Part shown: piece by piece, positions 27,844-37,225 of the stretch
How positions within the stretch are numbered: position 1 is the first letter of the stretch
Layout of the letters: the number at the start of each line of letters is the position of its first letter
From: Paraburkholderia translucens
GTDB taxonomy: Bacteria > Pseudomonadota > Gammaproteobacteria > Burkholderiales > Burkholderiaceae
DNA length: 64,000 nt
Assembly: GCF_020881035.1 (NCBI RefSeq)
Contig: NZ_JAJITC010000001.1
Span: 1 to 64,000 of the forward strand
Direction of reading: 5' to 3'
Notes under the pieces: model-generated
Database searches by the model: none
What the model was told of the DNA's origin: nothing
The model's input: the letters and a program-made list of their open reading frames with translations, nothing else
Position numbers and translations under genes: made by a program

Positions 27844-30842
27844 GCCAGAAAGACCGACTCCCGACCGGCGGACGCATCAACCGCGCGATCGCGCTCAACT
27901 TCACGTTCAACGGCGTGCAGTATCAGGGTTATCAGGGCGATACGCTCGCGTCCGCATTGCTCGCCAACGGCGTGCATTTCGTCGCGCGCAGCTGGAAATA
28001 TCACCGGCCGCGCGGCATCGTGACGGCGGGCGTCGAAGAACCGAACGCGGTCGTGCAACTAGAGACGGGCGCCTACACGGTGCCGAACGCTCGGGCCACC
28101 GAAGTGGAGCTGTATCAGGGACTCGTCGCGGCGAGCGTGAACGCGAAGCCGAGCATCGAAAAGGACCGCATGGCGATCAACCAGAAGATCGCGCGCTTCA
28201 TTCCTGCGGGCTTCTACTACAAGACTTTCATGTGGCCGCGCAAATTCTGGCCGAAGTACGAGGAAGCGATTCGCGATGCGGCCGGCCTCGGCACCGCGCC
28301 GCAACAGCGCGATGCGGACCGCTACGACAAGTGCTTCGCGCATTGCGACGTGCTGGTGGTCGGCGGCGGCCCGAGCGGGCTCGCGGCCGCGCATGCGGCC
28401 GCCTTGTCGGGGGCGCGCGTGACGCTCGTCGACGATCAGCCCGAGCTCGGCGGCTCGCTGCTGTCGTGTGACGCGCAGATCGACGGCAAGCCCGCGCTGC
28501 AATGGGTGCAGAAAATCGAGGACGAATTGCGGCAGTGGCCCGACGTAAAGATCCTGTGCCGCAGCACCGCGTTCGGCTACCAGGACCACAATCTCGTCAC
28601 GGTCACGCAGCGCCTGACCGATCATCTGCCCGTGTCGCAACGCAAAGGCACGCGCGAACTGCTGTGGAAGATCCGGGCGAAACGCGTGATTCTGGCGACC
28701 GGCGCGCATGAACGCCCGATCGTGTTCGGCAATAACGATCTGCCCGGCGTGATGCTCGCGTCGGCGGTGTCGACCTATCTGCATCGTTATGCGGTGCTGC
28801 CGGGGCGCAACGCGGTCGTGTTCACGAACAACGACGACGGCTATCAATGCGCGCTCGACCTCAAAGCCGCCGGCGCGCAAGTCACCGTGATCGATCCGCG
28901 CACGGCTGAATCGACGGGGACGCTGCCCGCGCTCGCGCGTCGTCATGGCATAAAAATGATGAGCGGAACGGTCGTCACGGCGGCGCACGGCAAACTGCGC
29001 GTCGCGTCGGTGACGCTCGCCTCGTACGCGAAAGGGCAGGTCGGCGCGCAACAGGGGCAGTTGCCGTGTGATCTGCTCGCGATGTCGGGCGGCTGGAGCC
29101 CGGTGCTGCATCTGTTCGCGCAGTCGGGCGGCAAGGCGCACTGGCATGACGACAAGGCCTGCTTCGTGCCGGGCAAGGCGGTCCAGGCGGAGACCAGCGT
29201 CGGCGCGTGCGCGGGTGACTTCACGCTCGGGCAGGGGATCCGCTTTGCTGTGGATGCCGGTGTCGAAGCGGCCCGCGCGGCCGGGCACATCGTCGCGCGG
29301 CCTGCATCGCCGCAGGTCGCCGGCTTCAGCGAAACGAAGCTGGAGCCGCTGTGGCTCGTCGGCGGACGCGAGATGGCCACGCGCGGGCCCAAGCAGTTCG
29401 TCGATTTCCAGAACGACGTCGCCGCGGCAGATATTTTCCTCGCCGCACGCGAAGGCTTCGAATCGGTCGAACACGTGAAGCGCTACACCGCGATGGGCTT
29501 CGGCACCGACCAGGGCAAGCTCGGCAACATCAATGGCATGGCGATTCTCGCGCAGGCGCTCGGCAAGACCATTCCGGAGACCGGTACGACGACGTTCCGG
29601 CCGAACTACACGCCGGTCACGTTCGGCGCCTTCGCCGGCCGCGAACTCGGTGAATGGCTCGACCCGGTGCGCAAGACGGCGGTGCATGAATGGCACGTGG
29701 AACACGGCGCGGCATTCGAGGACGTCGGCAACTGGAAGCGTCCGTGGTACTACCCGAAGGCGGGCGAGGACATGCACGCGGCGGTCGCGCGCGAAGCGCT
29801 CGCGGTGCGCACGAGCGTCGGCATTCTCGATGCGTCGACGCTCGGCAAGATCGACATTCAGGGCCCCGATTCCGCCAAGCTGTTGAACTGGGTCTACACG
29901 AATCCGTGGACCAAGCTCGAAGTCGGCAAGTGCCGCTACGGCCTGATGCTCGATGAAAACGGCATGATCTTCGACGACGGCGTAACCGTGCGCCTCGCCG
30001 AGCACCACTACATGATGACGACCACGACCGGCGGTGCGGCGCGCGTGCTCACCTGGCTCGAACGCTGGCTGCAAACCGAATGGCCCGACCTGCGCGTGCG
30101 GCTTGCGTCGGTCACCGACCACTGGGCGACGTTCGCGGTGGTCGGTCCGATGAGCCGCAAGGTGCTGCAAAGGGTCTGCGACGACATCGACTTCGCCAAC
30201 GCGGCGTTCCCGTTCATGACGTATCGCGAAGGCACGGTGGCGGGCGCGGCGGCGCGCGTGATGCGCATCAGCTTCTCGGGCGAACTCGCTTATGAGGTGA
30301 ACGTGCCGGCGAACGTCGGGCGTGCGGTGTGGGAAGCGCTGATGGCCGCGGGCGCGGAGTTCGACATCACGCCGTACGGCACCGAGACGATGCATGTGCT
30401 GCGCGCGGAGAAGGGCTACATCATCGTCGGCCAGGATACGGACGGCTCGATGACGCCGCATGATATCGGCATGGGCGGGCTCGTCGCGAAGTCGAAGGAC
30501 TTCCTCGGCAAGCGCTCGCTCGCCCGCTCGGACACCACGAAAGCCGGGCGCAAGCAACTGGTCGGGCTGCTTGCGGACGATGCGTCGTTCGTGATACCGG
30601 AGGGCTCGCAGATCGTCGCCGGTCCGTTCCAGGGGGACACCGCGCCGATGCTCGGGCACGTCACCTCGAGTTACTACAGCCCGATCCTACGGCGCTCGAT
30701 CGCAATGGCGGTCATCAAGGGCGGTCTCGACAAGATCGGCACGCCCGTCACGATTCCGCTCGCGAGCGGCAAACAGATCGCGGCGAAGATCGCGAGTCCG
30801 GTGTTCTACGACAGCGAAGGAGCACGTCAACATGTGGAATGA
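27840..30842 (+). CDS. soxA: sarcosine oxidase, alpha subunit
   Basis: This 1000-residue subunit matches the usual ~1000 of SoxA. In order it has an N-terminal 2Fe-2S-ferredoxin-like fold (FNGVQYQGYQGDTLASALLA), an FAD/NAD-binding oxidoreductase part (CDVLVVGGGPSGLAAAHAAA at about 170-190; ATGAHERPIVFGNNDLPGVM), and a C-terminal aminomethyltransferase/GcvT-like domain (about 610-1000) that binds tetrahydrofolate and accepts the methyl carbon (GVTVRLAEHHYMMTTTTGGA, ending in FYDSEGARQHVE). The NAD+ found in the alpha subunit binds here. It starts at the ATG overlapping the soxD stop and overlaps soxG by 11 bases. Confidence 0.97.
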   Translation: MSQKDRLPTGGRINRAIALNFTFNGVQYQGYQGDTLASALLANGVHFVARSWKYHRPRGIVTAGVEEPNAVVQLETGAYTVPNARATEVELYQGLVAASVNAKPSIEKDRMAINQKIARFIPAGFYYKTFMWPRKFWPKYEEAIRDAAGLGTAPQQRDADRYDKCFAHCDVLVVGGGPSGLAAAHAAALSGARVTLVDDQPELGGSLLSCDAQIDGKPALQWVQKIEDELRQWPDVKILCRSTAFGYQDHNLVTVTQRLTDHLPVSQRKGTRELLWKIRAKRVILATGAHERPIVFGNNDLPGVMLASAVSTYLHRYAVLPGRNAVVFTNNDDGYQCALDLKAAGAQVTVIDPRTAESTGTLPALARRHGIKMMSGTVVTAAHGKLRVASVTLASYAKGQVGAQQGQLPCDLLAMSGGWSPVLHLFAQSGGKAHWHDDKACFVPGKAVQAETSVGACAGDFTLGQGIRFAVDAGVEAARAAGHIVARPASPQVAGFSETKLEPLWLVGGREMATRGPKQFVDFQNDVAAADIFLAAREGFESVEHVKRYTAMGFGTDQGKLGNINGMAILAQALGKTIPETGTTTFRPNYTPVTFGAFAGRELGEWLDPVRKTAVHEWHVEHGAAFEDVGNWKRPWYYPKAGEDMHAAVAREALAVRTSVGILDASTLGKIDIQGPDSAKLLNWVYTNPWTKLEVGKCRYGLMLDENGMIFDDGVTVRLAEHHYMMTTTTGGAARVLTWLERWLQTEWPDLRVRLASVTDHWATFAVVGPMSRKVLQRVCDDIDFANAAFPFMTYREGTVAGAAARVMRISFSGELAYEVNVPANVGRAVWEALMAAGAEFDITPYGTETMHVLRAEKGYIIVGQDTDGSMTPHDIGMGGLVAKSKDFLGKRSLARSDTTKAGRKQLVGLLADDASFVIPEGSQIVAGPFQGDTAPMLGHVTSSYYSPILRRSIAMAVIKGGLDKIGTPVTIPLASGKQIAAKIASPVFYDSEGARQHVE

Positions 30843-31488
30843 AACAGGCGGAACGGTGTCGATCGTGGATCGCACGTTCGGGCGGCAAAGCGGCGCTTGG
30901 CAAGAGTCGCCGCTGGTCGGCGCTCAGGCGTTGCTCAAGCACCATCAGGCCAACGCAACGGCCGCGTTCCGGCTCGGCGAGCGGCCGTTTCTCGAACTCG
31001 TGAACGTGCGCGGCGATACGCGCGACGCGGCGTTCGTTCGCGCGGTGGAAGCCGTGATCGGCTGCAAGCCGCCGGAAAAGGCGAATACGGTCGCCCGCGG
31101 CAATGGCTACGACATGGCATGGCTCGGCCCGGACGAATGGCTCGTGCGCTCCGAGGCCGCTCACGACGCGACTCGCACGGCGCCGTTGCAGGCGAAGCTC
31201 GGCGCGGCGTTCACGGGCGTGTTCGCATCGGCGGTCGATGTCGGCAGCGGTTATACCGTGCTCGAAATCAGCGGCACGCGTGTGCGCGACGTGCTCGCGC
31301 GCGGCTGTCCGCTCGATCTGCATCCCAAACTATTCGGCGTGGGGCAATGCGCGCAGAGCCACTATTTCAAGGCGTCGATTGCGTTGCTGCCGACTGGCGC
31401 GGACAGCTTCGATATCGTCGTGCGCCGCAGCTTCGCGGATTATTTCGTCAGGATCATGCTCGACGCCGCCGAGCCGCTGATGTCCTGA
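30832..31488 (+). CDS. soxG: sarcosine oxidase, gamma subunit
   Basis: This 218-residue gamma subunit is a degenerate GcvT-like fold that packs against SoxA. Family features are the early ESPLVGAQALLKHH, FLELVNVRGDTRDAAFVRAV, AWLGPDEWLVRS, VDVGSGYTVLEISGTRVRDV, LARGCPLDLHP and the C-terminal RRSFADYFVRIMLDA. It begins inside the last codons of soxA (11-base overlap), completing the sdaA-soxBDAG operon. The purU gene that often follows in Pseudomonas is absent here; a small unknown gene and a formaldehyde dehydrogenase follow instead. Confidence 0.96.
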   Translation: MWNETGGTVSIVDRTFGRQSGAWQESPLVGAQALLKHHQANATAAFRLGERPFLELVNVRGDTRDAAFVRAVEAVIGCKPPEKANTVARGNGYDMAWLGPDEWLVRSEAAHDATRTAPLQAKLGAAFTGVFASAVDVGSGYTVLEISGTRVRDVLARGCPLDLHPKLFGVGQCAQSHYFKASIALLPTGADSFDIVVRRSFADYFVRIMLDAAEPLMS

Positions 31489-31519
31489 GCGACGCGCGGT
31501 TTGCCTTGCTGACTTCATC

Positions 31520-31783
31520 ATGACGTCGACACGTGCGGCCACCGCGCGTCTCACGGCGCGCGCATGCGACGAGCGCGACGCCAGCGCCGCACTCGCGCTG
31601 CTCGACCAAAGCATTGCGCTGCGTCACCGGCGTATTGCGCTGATCCGTTATCTGCTCGCGCGGCAGCTCGGCGCGCCGCTCGAAGCACGCCATCACGCCT
31701 ACGTCGAAAAAATCGCGGCCCGCCTGAGCACGGATGCGCTCGTGCGCATCGCCGGCGCCGCGCGTGCCCGGCTCGGCCCATAA
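31520..31783 (+). CDS. small Arg/Ala-rich hypothetical protein
   Basis: This is an 87-residue, strongly helical, basic protein (ALALLDQSIALRHRRIALIR with the following YLLARQLGAP). It starts 31 bases after soxG on the same strand and so may be the last gene of that operon. There is no signal peptide, membrane helix or motif I recognise. It ends 12 bases before the convergent beta-lactamase gene. Codon use agrees with the host's style, and the frame is open with a clean ATG. It could be a small accessory factor, or a spurious frame in GC-rich DNA. Confidence 0.5.
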   Translation: MTSTRAATARLTARACDERDASAALALLDQSIALRHRRIALIRYLLARQLGAPLEARHHAYVEKIAARLSTDALVRIAGAARARLGP

Positions 31784-31795
31784 CCGCACGGCGTA

Positions 31796-32977
31796 TCAGT
31801 GGCCGCCGCCATCGAGCGCGGTGAGGATCTGATGCGCGGCGCTCACGCGCGCCTCGTTGGGGAAATTGCGGTTGGCGAGCATCACGATGCCGATGCGCTT
31901 TTGCGGCACGAACGCGACATACGCGCCGAAGCCGTTCGTCGAACCGGTTTTGTTGATCCAGACGTTCTGCTGCGGCGGCAGCGGCGGTTTGATTTCGGTC
32001 GCCGGCGTCCCGTTGAGGACCATCTCCGGCGAATTGCCCGCCTGCAACGTGCGCAATTCGACCGGATACGGGTACTGCTCCCAGATCAGATCCTGAGTCA
32101 GCACGCCGGCCTGGAAGTAGCCGGTATGCGTGTCCGTGATCGCGCGCTGGATCTGACTGTCGAGCGGAATCAGGTTCATGTTCGCCTGCACGTAACGCAG
32201 CATGTCGGCGGCGGTCGACTTCACCCCGTAGGCTTCGGCGGAAATCACGCCGCCCGTCAGGCGGATCGGCTCACCGTCTTTCGTATAGCCCTGCGCGTAG
32301 TCCGCCATTTTCGCGGCGGGGACCTGAATGTAGGTGCTCTTCATGCCGAGCGCCGGAAACACGCGTTGCTGCATCAGCGCGGTGAAGTCCTGTCCCATGG
32401 CCTTCGCGGTGATCAGGCCGAGCGTGCCGATACCGGGATTGGAGTAGGTGCGGAACGTGCCGGGCGCATGAGCGGGCTGCCAGTCGTGGAAGTACTGCAA
32501 CAATTGCGCGTCGTTATGGATGTCGTCCGGCACCTGCAAGGGCAAACCGCCAGGCGTATGCGTGCCGAGGTTCAGCAAGCTGACTTTGCCGAACGGGCGG
32601 CCGCGCAGCGTCGGCAGATAGCGCTCCGTGCCGTCCGACAACGACAGCTTGCCGTCGAGCTGCGCATACGACGCGAGCGTCGCCGTGAAGGTCTTGCTGA
32701 CCGAGCCGAGTTCGAACAGCGTATCGCTCGTGACCGGCTTGCCGGTTTGCGTCGACGCGACGCCGTAGTTGTACACGTAGGGCTTGCCGTCTTCGATCAC
32801 CCCGACCGCCATCCCGGCGATATGGTACTTCGCCATCAGCGGCCGGATCGCGGCATCGACGGTGGGCTTGAGTTGCGCGGCGAGGGGCTCGGCCGCGTGG
32901 CTCGCGGGGGAGGTCGCACACAGCGTGAACAGTGCGAACGTGGCGGTTGAGACGAAATTGAGCGCGCGGGTTTTCAT
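31796..32977 (-). CDS. class C (AmpC-type) beta-lactamase
   Basis: This 393-residue periplasmic serine beta-lactamase has a Sec signal at residues 1-29 (cleavage after SHA). The three active-site motifs are S92-V-S-K95 (nucleophile and general base), Y178-S-N180, and K343-T-G345. The length and the LFELGSVSKTFTATLASYAQ context are those of class C enzymes rather than DD-peptidases. I chose ATG 32977, which has AGGA at a good distance and begins the signal peptide; the open frame upstream is not signal-like. It lies inside the betaine catabolic cluster, on the opposite strand to its neighbours, with no ampR beside it. It was probably inserted there as a single-gene cassette. Confidence 0.94.
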   Translation of the reverse strand: MKTRALNFVSTATFALFTLCATSPASHAAEPLAAQLKPTVDAAIRPLMAKYHIAGMAVGVIEDGKPYVYNYGVASTQTGKPVTSDTLFELGSVSKTFTATLASYAQLDGKLSLSDGTERYLPTLRGRPFGKVSLLNLGTHTPGGLPLQVPDDIHNDAQLLQYFHDWQPAHAPGTFRTYSNPGIGTLGLITAKAMGQDFTALMQQRVFPALGMKSTYIQVPAAKMADYAQGYTKDGEPIRLTGGVISAEAYGVKSTAADMLRYVQANMNLIPLDSQIQRAITDTHTGYFQAGVLTQDLIWEQYPYPVELRTLQAGNSPEMVLNGTPATEIKPPLPPQQNVWINKTGSTNGFGAYVAFVPQKRIGIVMLANRNFPNEARVSAAHQILTALDGGGH

Positions 32978-33124
32978 TGCAGACGGGTCCTGGGTTCTGG
33001 GTCGTGGTTCGGCGATCTGGCTGAGGCCGCCACTATCGGGCCTTTGCGAACGGCTCGCAAACGAGGATAAGTTGAGCGAGGGTAAAGAAAAAGTTGTGGG
33101 CGCCGACTCGCGCGAGGCCAATGT

Positions 33125-33151
33125 TGTCGGTTCAAGCCAAACGCGTGTCGC
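33125..33151 (+). promoter_or_regulatory. candidate operator: 21-bp-period direct repeat upstream of formaldehyde dehydrogenase
   Basis: TGTCGG at 33125-33130 and TGTCGC at 33146-33151 are exactly 21 bp apart, 98 bases before the fdhA start and in the gap between the divergent beta-lactamase and fdhA genes. Both half-sites and the spacing agree with the repeats ahead of the ABC, serine deaminase and binding-protein genes. The base pair GC three bases before the second half-site is also shared with two of them. Confidence 0.6.
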
Positions 33152-33249
33152 GTCCGGCACAGGTGCCGGTCCGGGCGGGCGCTACGCTCGTGGAACGGTG
33201 CGCCGCGCGGCGTGCATGGCGTGCCGCTCACGGACATGGAGACGAGACA

Positions 33250-34449
33250 ATGAGCAGCAATCGCGGCGTCGTGTATCTGGGGCAGGGCAAGGTCGAAGTG
33301 CAGTCCATCGATTATCCGAAGATGGTCGATCCACGTGGCCGTTCGATCGGCCACGGCGTGATCCTGAAGGTGGTGAGCACGAATATTTGCGGCTCCGATC
33401 AGCACATGGTGCGCGGCCGCACGACGGCCGAGGTCGGCCTCGTGCTCGGTCACGAGATTACCGGAGAAGTCATCGAGGTGGGGCGCGACGTCGAAACCCT
33501 GCACGTCGGCGATCTGGTGTCGGTGCCGTTCAACGTCGCCTGTGGACGCTGTCCGACCTGCAAGGCGCAGCATACGGGAGTGTGTCTGAACGTTAATCCG
33601 TCGCGTGCGGGCGGCGCGTATGGCTATGTCGATATGGGCGGCTGGATCGGCGGCCAGGCCGAATACGTGATGGTGCCGTACGCGGACTTCAATCTGCTGA
33701 AATTTCCGGACCGCGCGCAGGCGATGGCGAAGATCCGCGACCTGACCTGCCTGTCCGACATTTTGCCGACCGGCTATCACGGCGCGGTGATGGCCGGCGT
33801 GAAGCCTGGCGCGACCGTTTATATCGCGGGCGCGGGACCAGTCGGCATGGCGGCGGCCGCATCGGCGCGCCTGCTCGGCGCGGCCTGCACGATCGTCGGC
33901 GACATGAACGAGGCGCGCCTCGCGCATGCGCGCAAGATGGGCTTTGAGACCATCGACCTGTCGAAAGACGCGACGCTCGGCGAGCAGATCGAGCAGATGC
34001 TCGGCAAGCCCGAAGTGGATTGCGCGGTGGATTGCGTCGGCTTCGAAGCGCACGGTCATGGCAGCAGCGGCTCGCATGAGGAAGCCCCTGCCACGGTGCT
34101 CAATTCGCTAATGGAAATCACCCGCGCGGCCGGCGCGATCGGTATTCCCGGTCTCTACGTGACTGACGATCCGGGCTCGGCCGATGCAGCCGCGCGCAAG
34201 GGTAGCCTCAGTCTGCGATTCGGGCTCGGGTGGGCCAAGTCGCATTCGTTCCATACCGGCCAGACGCCCGTCATGAAGTACAACCACAACCTGATGCAGG
34301 CGATTCTGTGGGATCGTCTACCGATCGCCGATATCGTCAACGTGACGGTGGTGTCGCTCGATGATGCGCCCGAGGGCTATCGGCAATTTGACGGCGGCGC
34401 GCCCAAGAAGTTTGTGATCGACCCGCATGGCTTGCTGAAGGCGGCCTGA
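33250..34449 (+). CDS. fdhA: glutathione-independent formaldehyde dehydrogenase
   Basis: This 399-residue zinc alcohol dehydrogenase-family enzyme oxidises formaldehyde to formate with tightly bound NAD+. It has the catalytic zinc site (STNICGSDQHMVRGR, GHEITGEVIEVG), the structural zinc cysteines (ACGRCPTCKAQHTGVCLNVN), and the nucleotide motif VYIAGAGPVGMAAAASA. The insertion AGGAYGYVDMGGWIGGQAEY and the C-terminal PKKFVIDPHG are typical of the Pseudomonas putida type. Oxidative demethylation of betaine, dimethylglycine and sarcosine releases formaldehyde, so this gene detoxifies the by-product. The ATG at 33250 follows a GGAGACG ribosome site. It is convergent with the neighbouring regulator. 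Confidence 0.96.
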   Translation: MSSNRGVVYLGQGKVEVQSIDYPKMVDPRGRSIGHGVILKVVSTNICGSDQHMVRGRTTAEVGLVLGHEITGEVIEVGRDVETLHVGDLVSVPFNVACGRCPTCKAQHTGVCLNVNPSRAGGAYGYVDMGGWIGGQAEYVMVPYADFNLLKFPDRAQAMAKIRDLTCLSDILPTGYHGAVMAGVKPGATVYIAGAGPVGMAAAASARLLGAACTIVGDMNEARLAHARKMGFETIDLSKDATLGEQIEQMLGKPEVDCAVDCVGFEAHGHGSSGSHEEAPATVLNSLMEITRAAGAIGIPGLYVTDDPGSADAAARKGSLSLRFGLGWAKSHSFHTGQTPVMKYNHNLMQAILWDRLPIADIVNVTVVSLDDAPEGYRQFDGGAPKKFVIDPHGLLKAA

Positions 34450-34515
34450 GGTTCGTGGGCCGCTACGCGAGAGCGCTGTGTGCACTGCTGGGCACGCAGC
34501 GCGTGCGTGCATCGA

Positions 34516-35511
34516 TCAAGCCGCCAGCACCGGCGCACTCGATAGTGAGGGCGCCTGGTTGCGACGCTCGCGCGTCGGCGCGGTGCCGAACGCGTCGCGA
34601 TAGCTCTTCGAGAAGTGGCAGGCCGACTGGAAGCCGCACGCCATCGTGATGTGCATGATCGACATGTCGGTCTGCAACAGCAGCTCGCGCGCGCGCCGCA
34701 AGCGCAGTGTCAGATAGTAGTGCGTGGGCGTCATGCCCAGGTGCTCGCGAAAGAGCCGCTGCAACTGCCGTTGCGACATGCCGGCGAGCCGCGCGAGTTC
34801 TTCGCGCGACAGCGGCTCTTCGATGTTGTTCTCCATCAGCGAGATCACTTCGAACAGCGACTTGTTGGCCGAGCCGAGCCGCGCGACGAGCGGCATCTTC
34901 TGCTGCGCGGTGGTGTCGCGCACGTGTTCGACGATGAACTGCTCGGCGATCTGCGTGACGCGCGCGGTACCGACGCGCGGCCCGATCAGGTTCAGCATCA
35001 TGTCGAGCGGCGCGACGCCGCCGGTACAGGTCACGCGGTCGCGATCGATCACGAACAGCTCTTTCAGAAAGCGCGTATCGGGAAACTCCTCCTTCAGCGC
35101 CGACATGTTTTCCCAATGAATCGCACATGCGTAACCGGCCAGCAGACCGGCGCGCGCGAGCGCATAGGTGCCCGTGCACAGACTGCCGAGCATGCAGCCC
35201 ATGCGCGCGAAACGGCGCAGTGCGGACAGATGCTCGGCTGTGGTGGAACGCTGCACGTCGATGCCGCCGATCACGAACACGACATCCGGTTGACCGACGC
35301 ATTCGACCGGGCCCGTATCGACGGACAACCCGTTGCTCGCCATGACCGGCCCGCCGGAGGGACTCACGATCGACCAGCGGTAAAGCGACTGGCCCGTCAG
35401 ATAGTTCGCCATCCGTAGCACTTCGATCGCATTGCTGAAGGCGATCATCGTGAAGTTGGGGAGCGGCATGAATGCGAAGTGCGCCAGCGATGCCGTCCGA
35501 TCGGTAGACAT
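34516..35511 (-). CDS. gbdR: GATase1-AraC regulator divergent from glyA (GbdR-like), paralogue 2
   Basis: This regulator of ~331 residues has a PfpI/DJ-1-like sensor domain at about residues 8-200 (elbow GSLCTGTYAL) and an AraC domain at about 225-325 (REELARLAGMSQRQLQRLFR and ITMACGFQSACHFSKSYRDA). It is a clear paralogue of the regulator at 22.4 kb. It is transcribed divergently from glyA and the dgc/etf/gbc genes, the position expected for GbdR, the glycine betaine/dimethylglycine-responsive activator of Pseudomonas. The symbol rests on architecture and position, not a database match, and the two paralogues could exchange names. ATG 35511 is preferred; an in-frame ATG at 35523 is equally possible. 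Confidence 0.8.
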   Translation of the reverse strand: MSTDRTASLAHFAFMPLPNFTMIAFSNAIEVLRMANYLTGQSLYRWSIVSPSGGPVMASNGLSVDTGPVECVGQPDVVFVIGGIDVQRSTTAEHLSALRRFARMGCMLGSLCTGTYALARAGLLAGYACAIHWENMSALKEEFPDTRFLKELFVIDRDRVTCTGGVAPLDMMLNLIGPRVGTARVTQIAEQFIVEHVRDTTAQQKMPLVARLGSANKSLFEVISLMENNIEEPLSREELARLAGMSQRQLQRLFREHLGMTPTHYYLTLRLRRARELLLQTDMSIMHITMACGFQSACHFSKSYRDAFGTAPTRERRNQAPSLSSAPVLAA

Positions 35512-35523
35512 GAAAACCGCCAT

Positions 35524-35932
35524 TTCTGAAATGAATTTCGCGCCGCTGTGAGGGAAGGCGGCACTGTTGATTCTGAAGATTAGGGCAACTACCGTGCCAT
35601 CAGGCCAAACCCTTTGATGCTTCGCACAAAACCTGCAATAGCTGGAGCAATCGACTGATGAAAGGCTGCCCGCGCGGCACCATAACGGCGCCACCACGCC
35701 TGCGGCGCACCTGATCGGCGCAGAAAAACGGCCTGGTTGTGCAGCCCCGCGCGGACGAGCCAGGCCGACTTGTCGAAAAAGGACTCGCATGGCGGAAAAG
35801 GCAAAGAACGCGTCTGAATTGGTAAATCGACGCGCTGGCCGACCGTCAAGAATAGACGCAAGGCGAAGCGGTGGCGCTGCCCACCCCCGCAGGCCCCAGC
35901 GGCCTTCCCGTCAACGATCTCACGGACCTTCC
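35524..35932. promoter_or_regulatory. divergent promoter region between gbdR-like gene and glyA
   Basis: About 410 bases separate the two divergent genes. The stretch contains an 8-bp inverted repeat CGGCCTGG (35729-35736) / CCAGGCCG (35760-35767) around a 23-base spacer, followed at once by TGTCGAAAAA (35771). I searched it for the TGTCGS 21-bp direct repeat seen elsewhere and did not find a clean copy on either strand. A frame upstream of glyA is open through part of it (from 35789) but looks non-coding. Promoter boxes could not be fixed. Confidence 0.45.
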
Positions 35933-37207
35933 ATGTCGAACCCGAATCCATTTTTCGAAGACTCGCTAGCGGCGCGCGATCCGGCGGTGCGCGGCGCCAT
36001 TCTGAAAGAACTCGAGCGCCAGCAGTCGCAAGTCGAGCTGATCGCGTCGGAAAACATCGTGTCGCGTGCGGTCCTCGACGCGCAGGGCTCCGTGCTGACC
36101 AACAAGTACGCGGAAGGCTATCCGGGCAAGCGCTACTACGGCGGCTGCGAATACGTCGATGCGATCGAGACGCTCGCGCTCGATCGCATCAAACAGCTTT
36201 TCAACGCGAACTTCGCCAACGTGCAGCCGCATTCCGGCGCGCAGGCCAACGGTGCGGTGATGCTCGCGCTGACCAGGCCGGGCGACACGGTGCTCGGCAT
36301 GTCGCTCGACGCAGGCGGCCATCTGACCCACGGCGCGAAGCCGGCGCTGTCGGGCAAGTGGTTCAACGCAGTGCAGTACGGCGTGCGGCGCGACACGATG
36401 TTGATCGACTACGAGCAGATCGAGGAGTTGGCGCAACGACACAAGCCCACGCTGCTGATCGCCGGCTTTTCCGCCTATCCGCGCGCACTGGATTTCGCGC
36501 GGCTACGGGCGATCGCCGATGGCGCCGGTGCGAAGCTGATGGTGGACATGGCGCATATCGCGGGCGTGATCGCTGCGGGCCGTCATGACAATCCGGTCCC
36601 GCATGCGCACGTGGTCACGTCGACCACCCATAAGACCTTGCGCGGTCCGCGCGGCGGCTTCGTGCTGACGAACGACGAGGAGATCGCGAAGAAGATCAAC
36701 TCCGCCGTGTTTCCGGGCTTGCAGGGCGGCCCGCTGATGCACGTGATCGCCGGCAAGGCGGTCGCGTTCGGCGAGGCGCTGCAGCCGGGCTTCCGAACTT
36801 ATATCGACAACGTGCTGGCGAACGCGCGGGCGCTGGGCGAGGTGCTGAAAGCAGGCGGCGTCGACCTGGTGACGGGCGGCACCGACAACCATCTGCTGCT
36901 GGTCGATCTGCGGCCGAAGGGGCTCAAGGGCAACCAGGTGGAACAGGCGCTGGAGCGCGCGGGCATCACCTGCAACAAGAACGGCATTCCGTTCGACACG
37001 GAAAAGCCGACGGTCACCTCCGGCATTCGTCTCGGCACGCCGGCGGCCACCACACGCGGCTTCGGCGTCGGCGAGTTCCGCGAAGTCGGGCGGCTGATCG
37101 TCGAGGTGCTCGATGCGCTGCGCGCGTCTCCCGAGGGCGATGCCGCAACCGAACAACGCGTGCGCCGCGAGATTTTCGCGCTGTGCGAGCGCTTTCCCAT
37201 CTATTGA
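35933..37207 (+). CDS. glyA: serine hydroxymethyltransferase
   Basis: This 424-residue PLP enzyme interconverts glycine plus methylene-tetrahydrofolate with serine. Family motifs are [37 protein letters not shown], the PLP-lysine block [16 protein letters not shown] (Lys in THKT), and [17 protein letters not shown]. This is probably a dedicated catabolic copy: it opens the dgc-etf-gbc gene run and would join the glycine made by SoxBDAG to the methyl groups carried on folate, feeding SdaA. The ATG at 35933 is the only start that matches the family N-terminus; its ribosome site is weak. A housekeeping glyA is expected elsewhere. Confidence 0.97.
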   Translation: MSNPNPFFEDSLAARDPAVRGAILKELERQQSQVELIASENIVSRAVLDAQGSVLTNKYAEGYPGKRYYGGCEYVDAIETLALDRIKQLFNANFANVQPHSGAQANGAVMLALTRPGDTVLGMSLDAGGHLTHGAKPALSGKWFNAVQYGVRRDTMLIDYEQIEELAQRHKPTLLIAGFSAYPRALDFARLRAIADGAGAKLMVDMAHIAGVIAAGRHDNPVPHAHVVTSTTHKTLRGPRGGFVLTNDEEIAKKINSAVFPGLQGGPLMHVIAGKAVAFGEALQPGFRTYIDNVLANARALGEVLKAGGVDLVTGGTDNHLLLVDLRPKGLKGNQVEQALERAGITCNKNGIPFDTEKPTVTSGIRLGTPAATTRGFGVGEFREVGRLIVEVLDALRASPEGDAATEQRVRREIFALCERFPIY

Positions 37208-37225
37208 GTACGCGCGGAGCAAACG

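Noticed and set aside
28059..30659. 866-codon minus-strand frame opposite soxA
   Set aside because: Shadow of soxA, which carries full family motifs; the antisense translation is of the His/Arg/Asp-rich kind produced by high GC.
35524..35932. A fifth copy of the 21-bp direct repeat before glyA
   Set aside because: All TCG and CGA positions in the region were compared for 21-bp spacing on both strands and none paired; only a single TGTCGA at 35771 is present.
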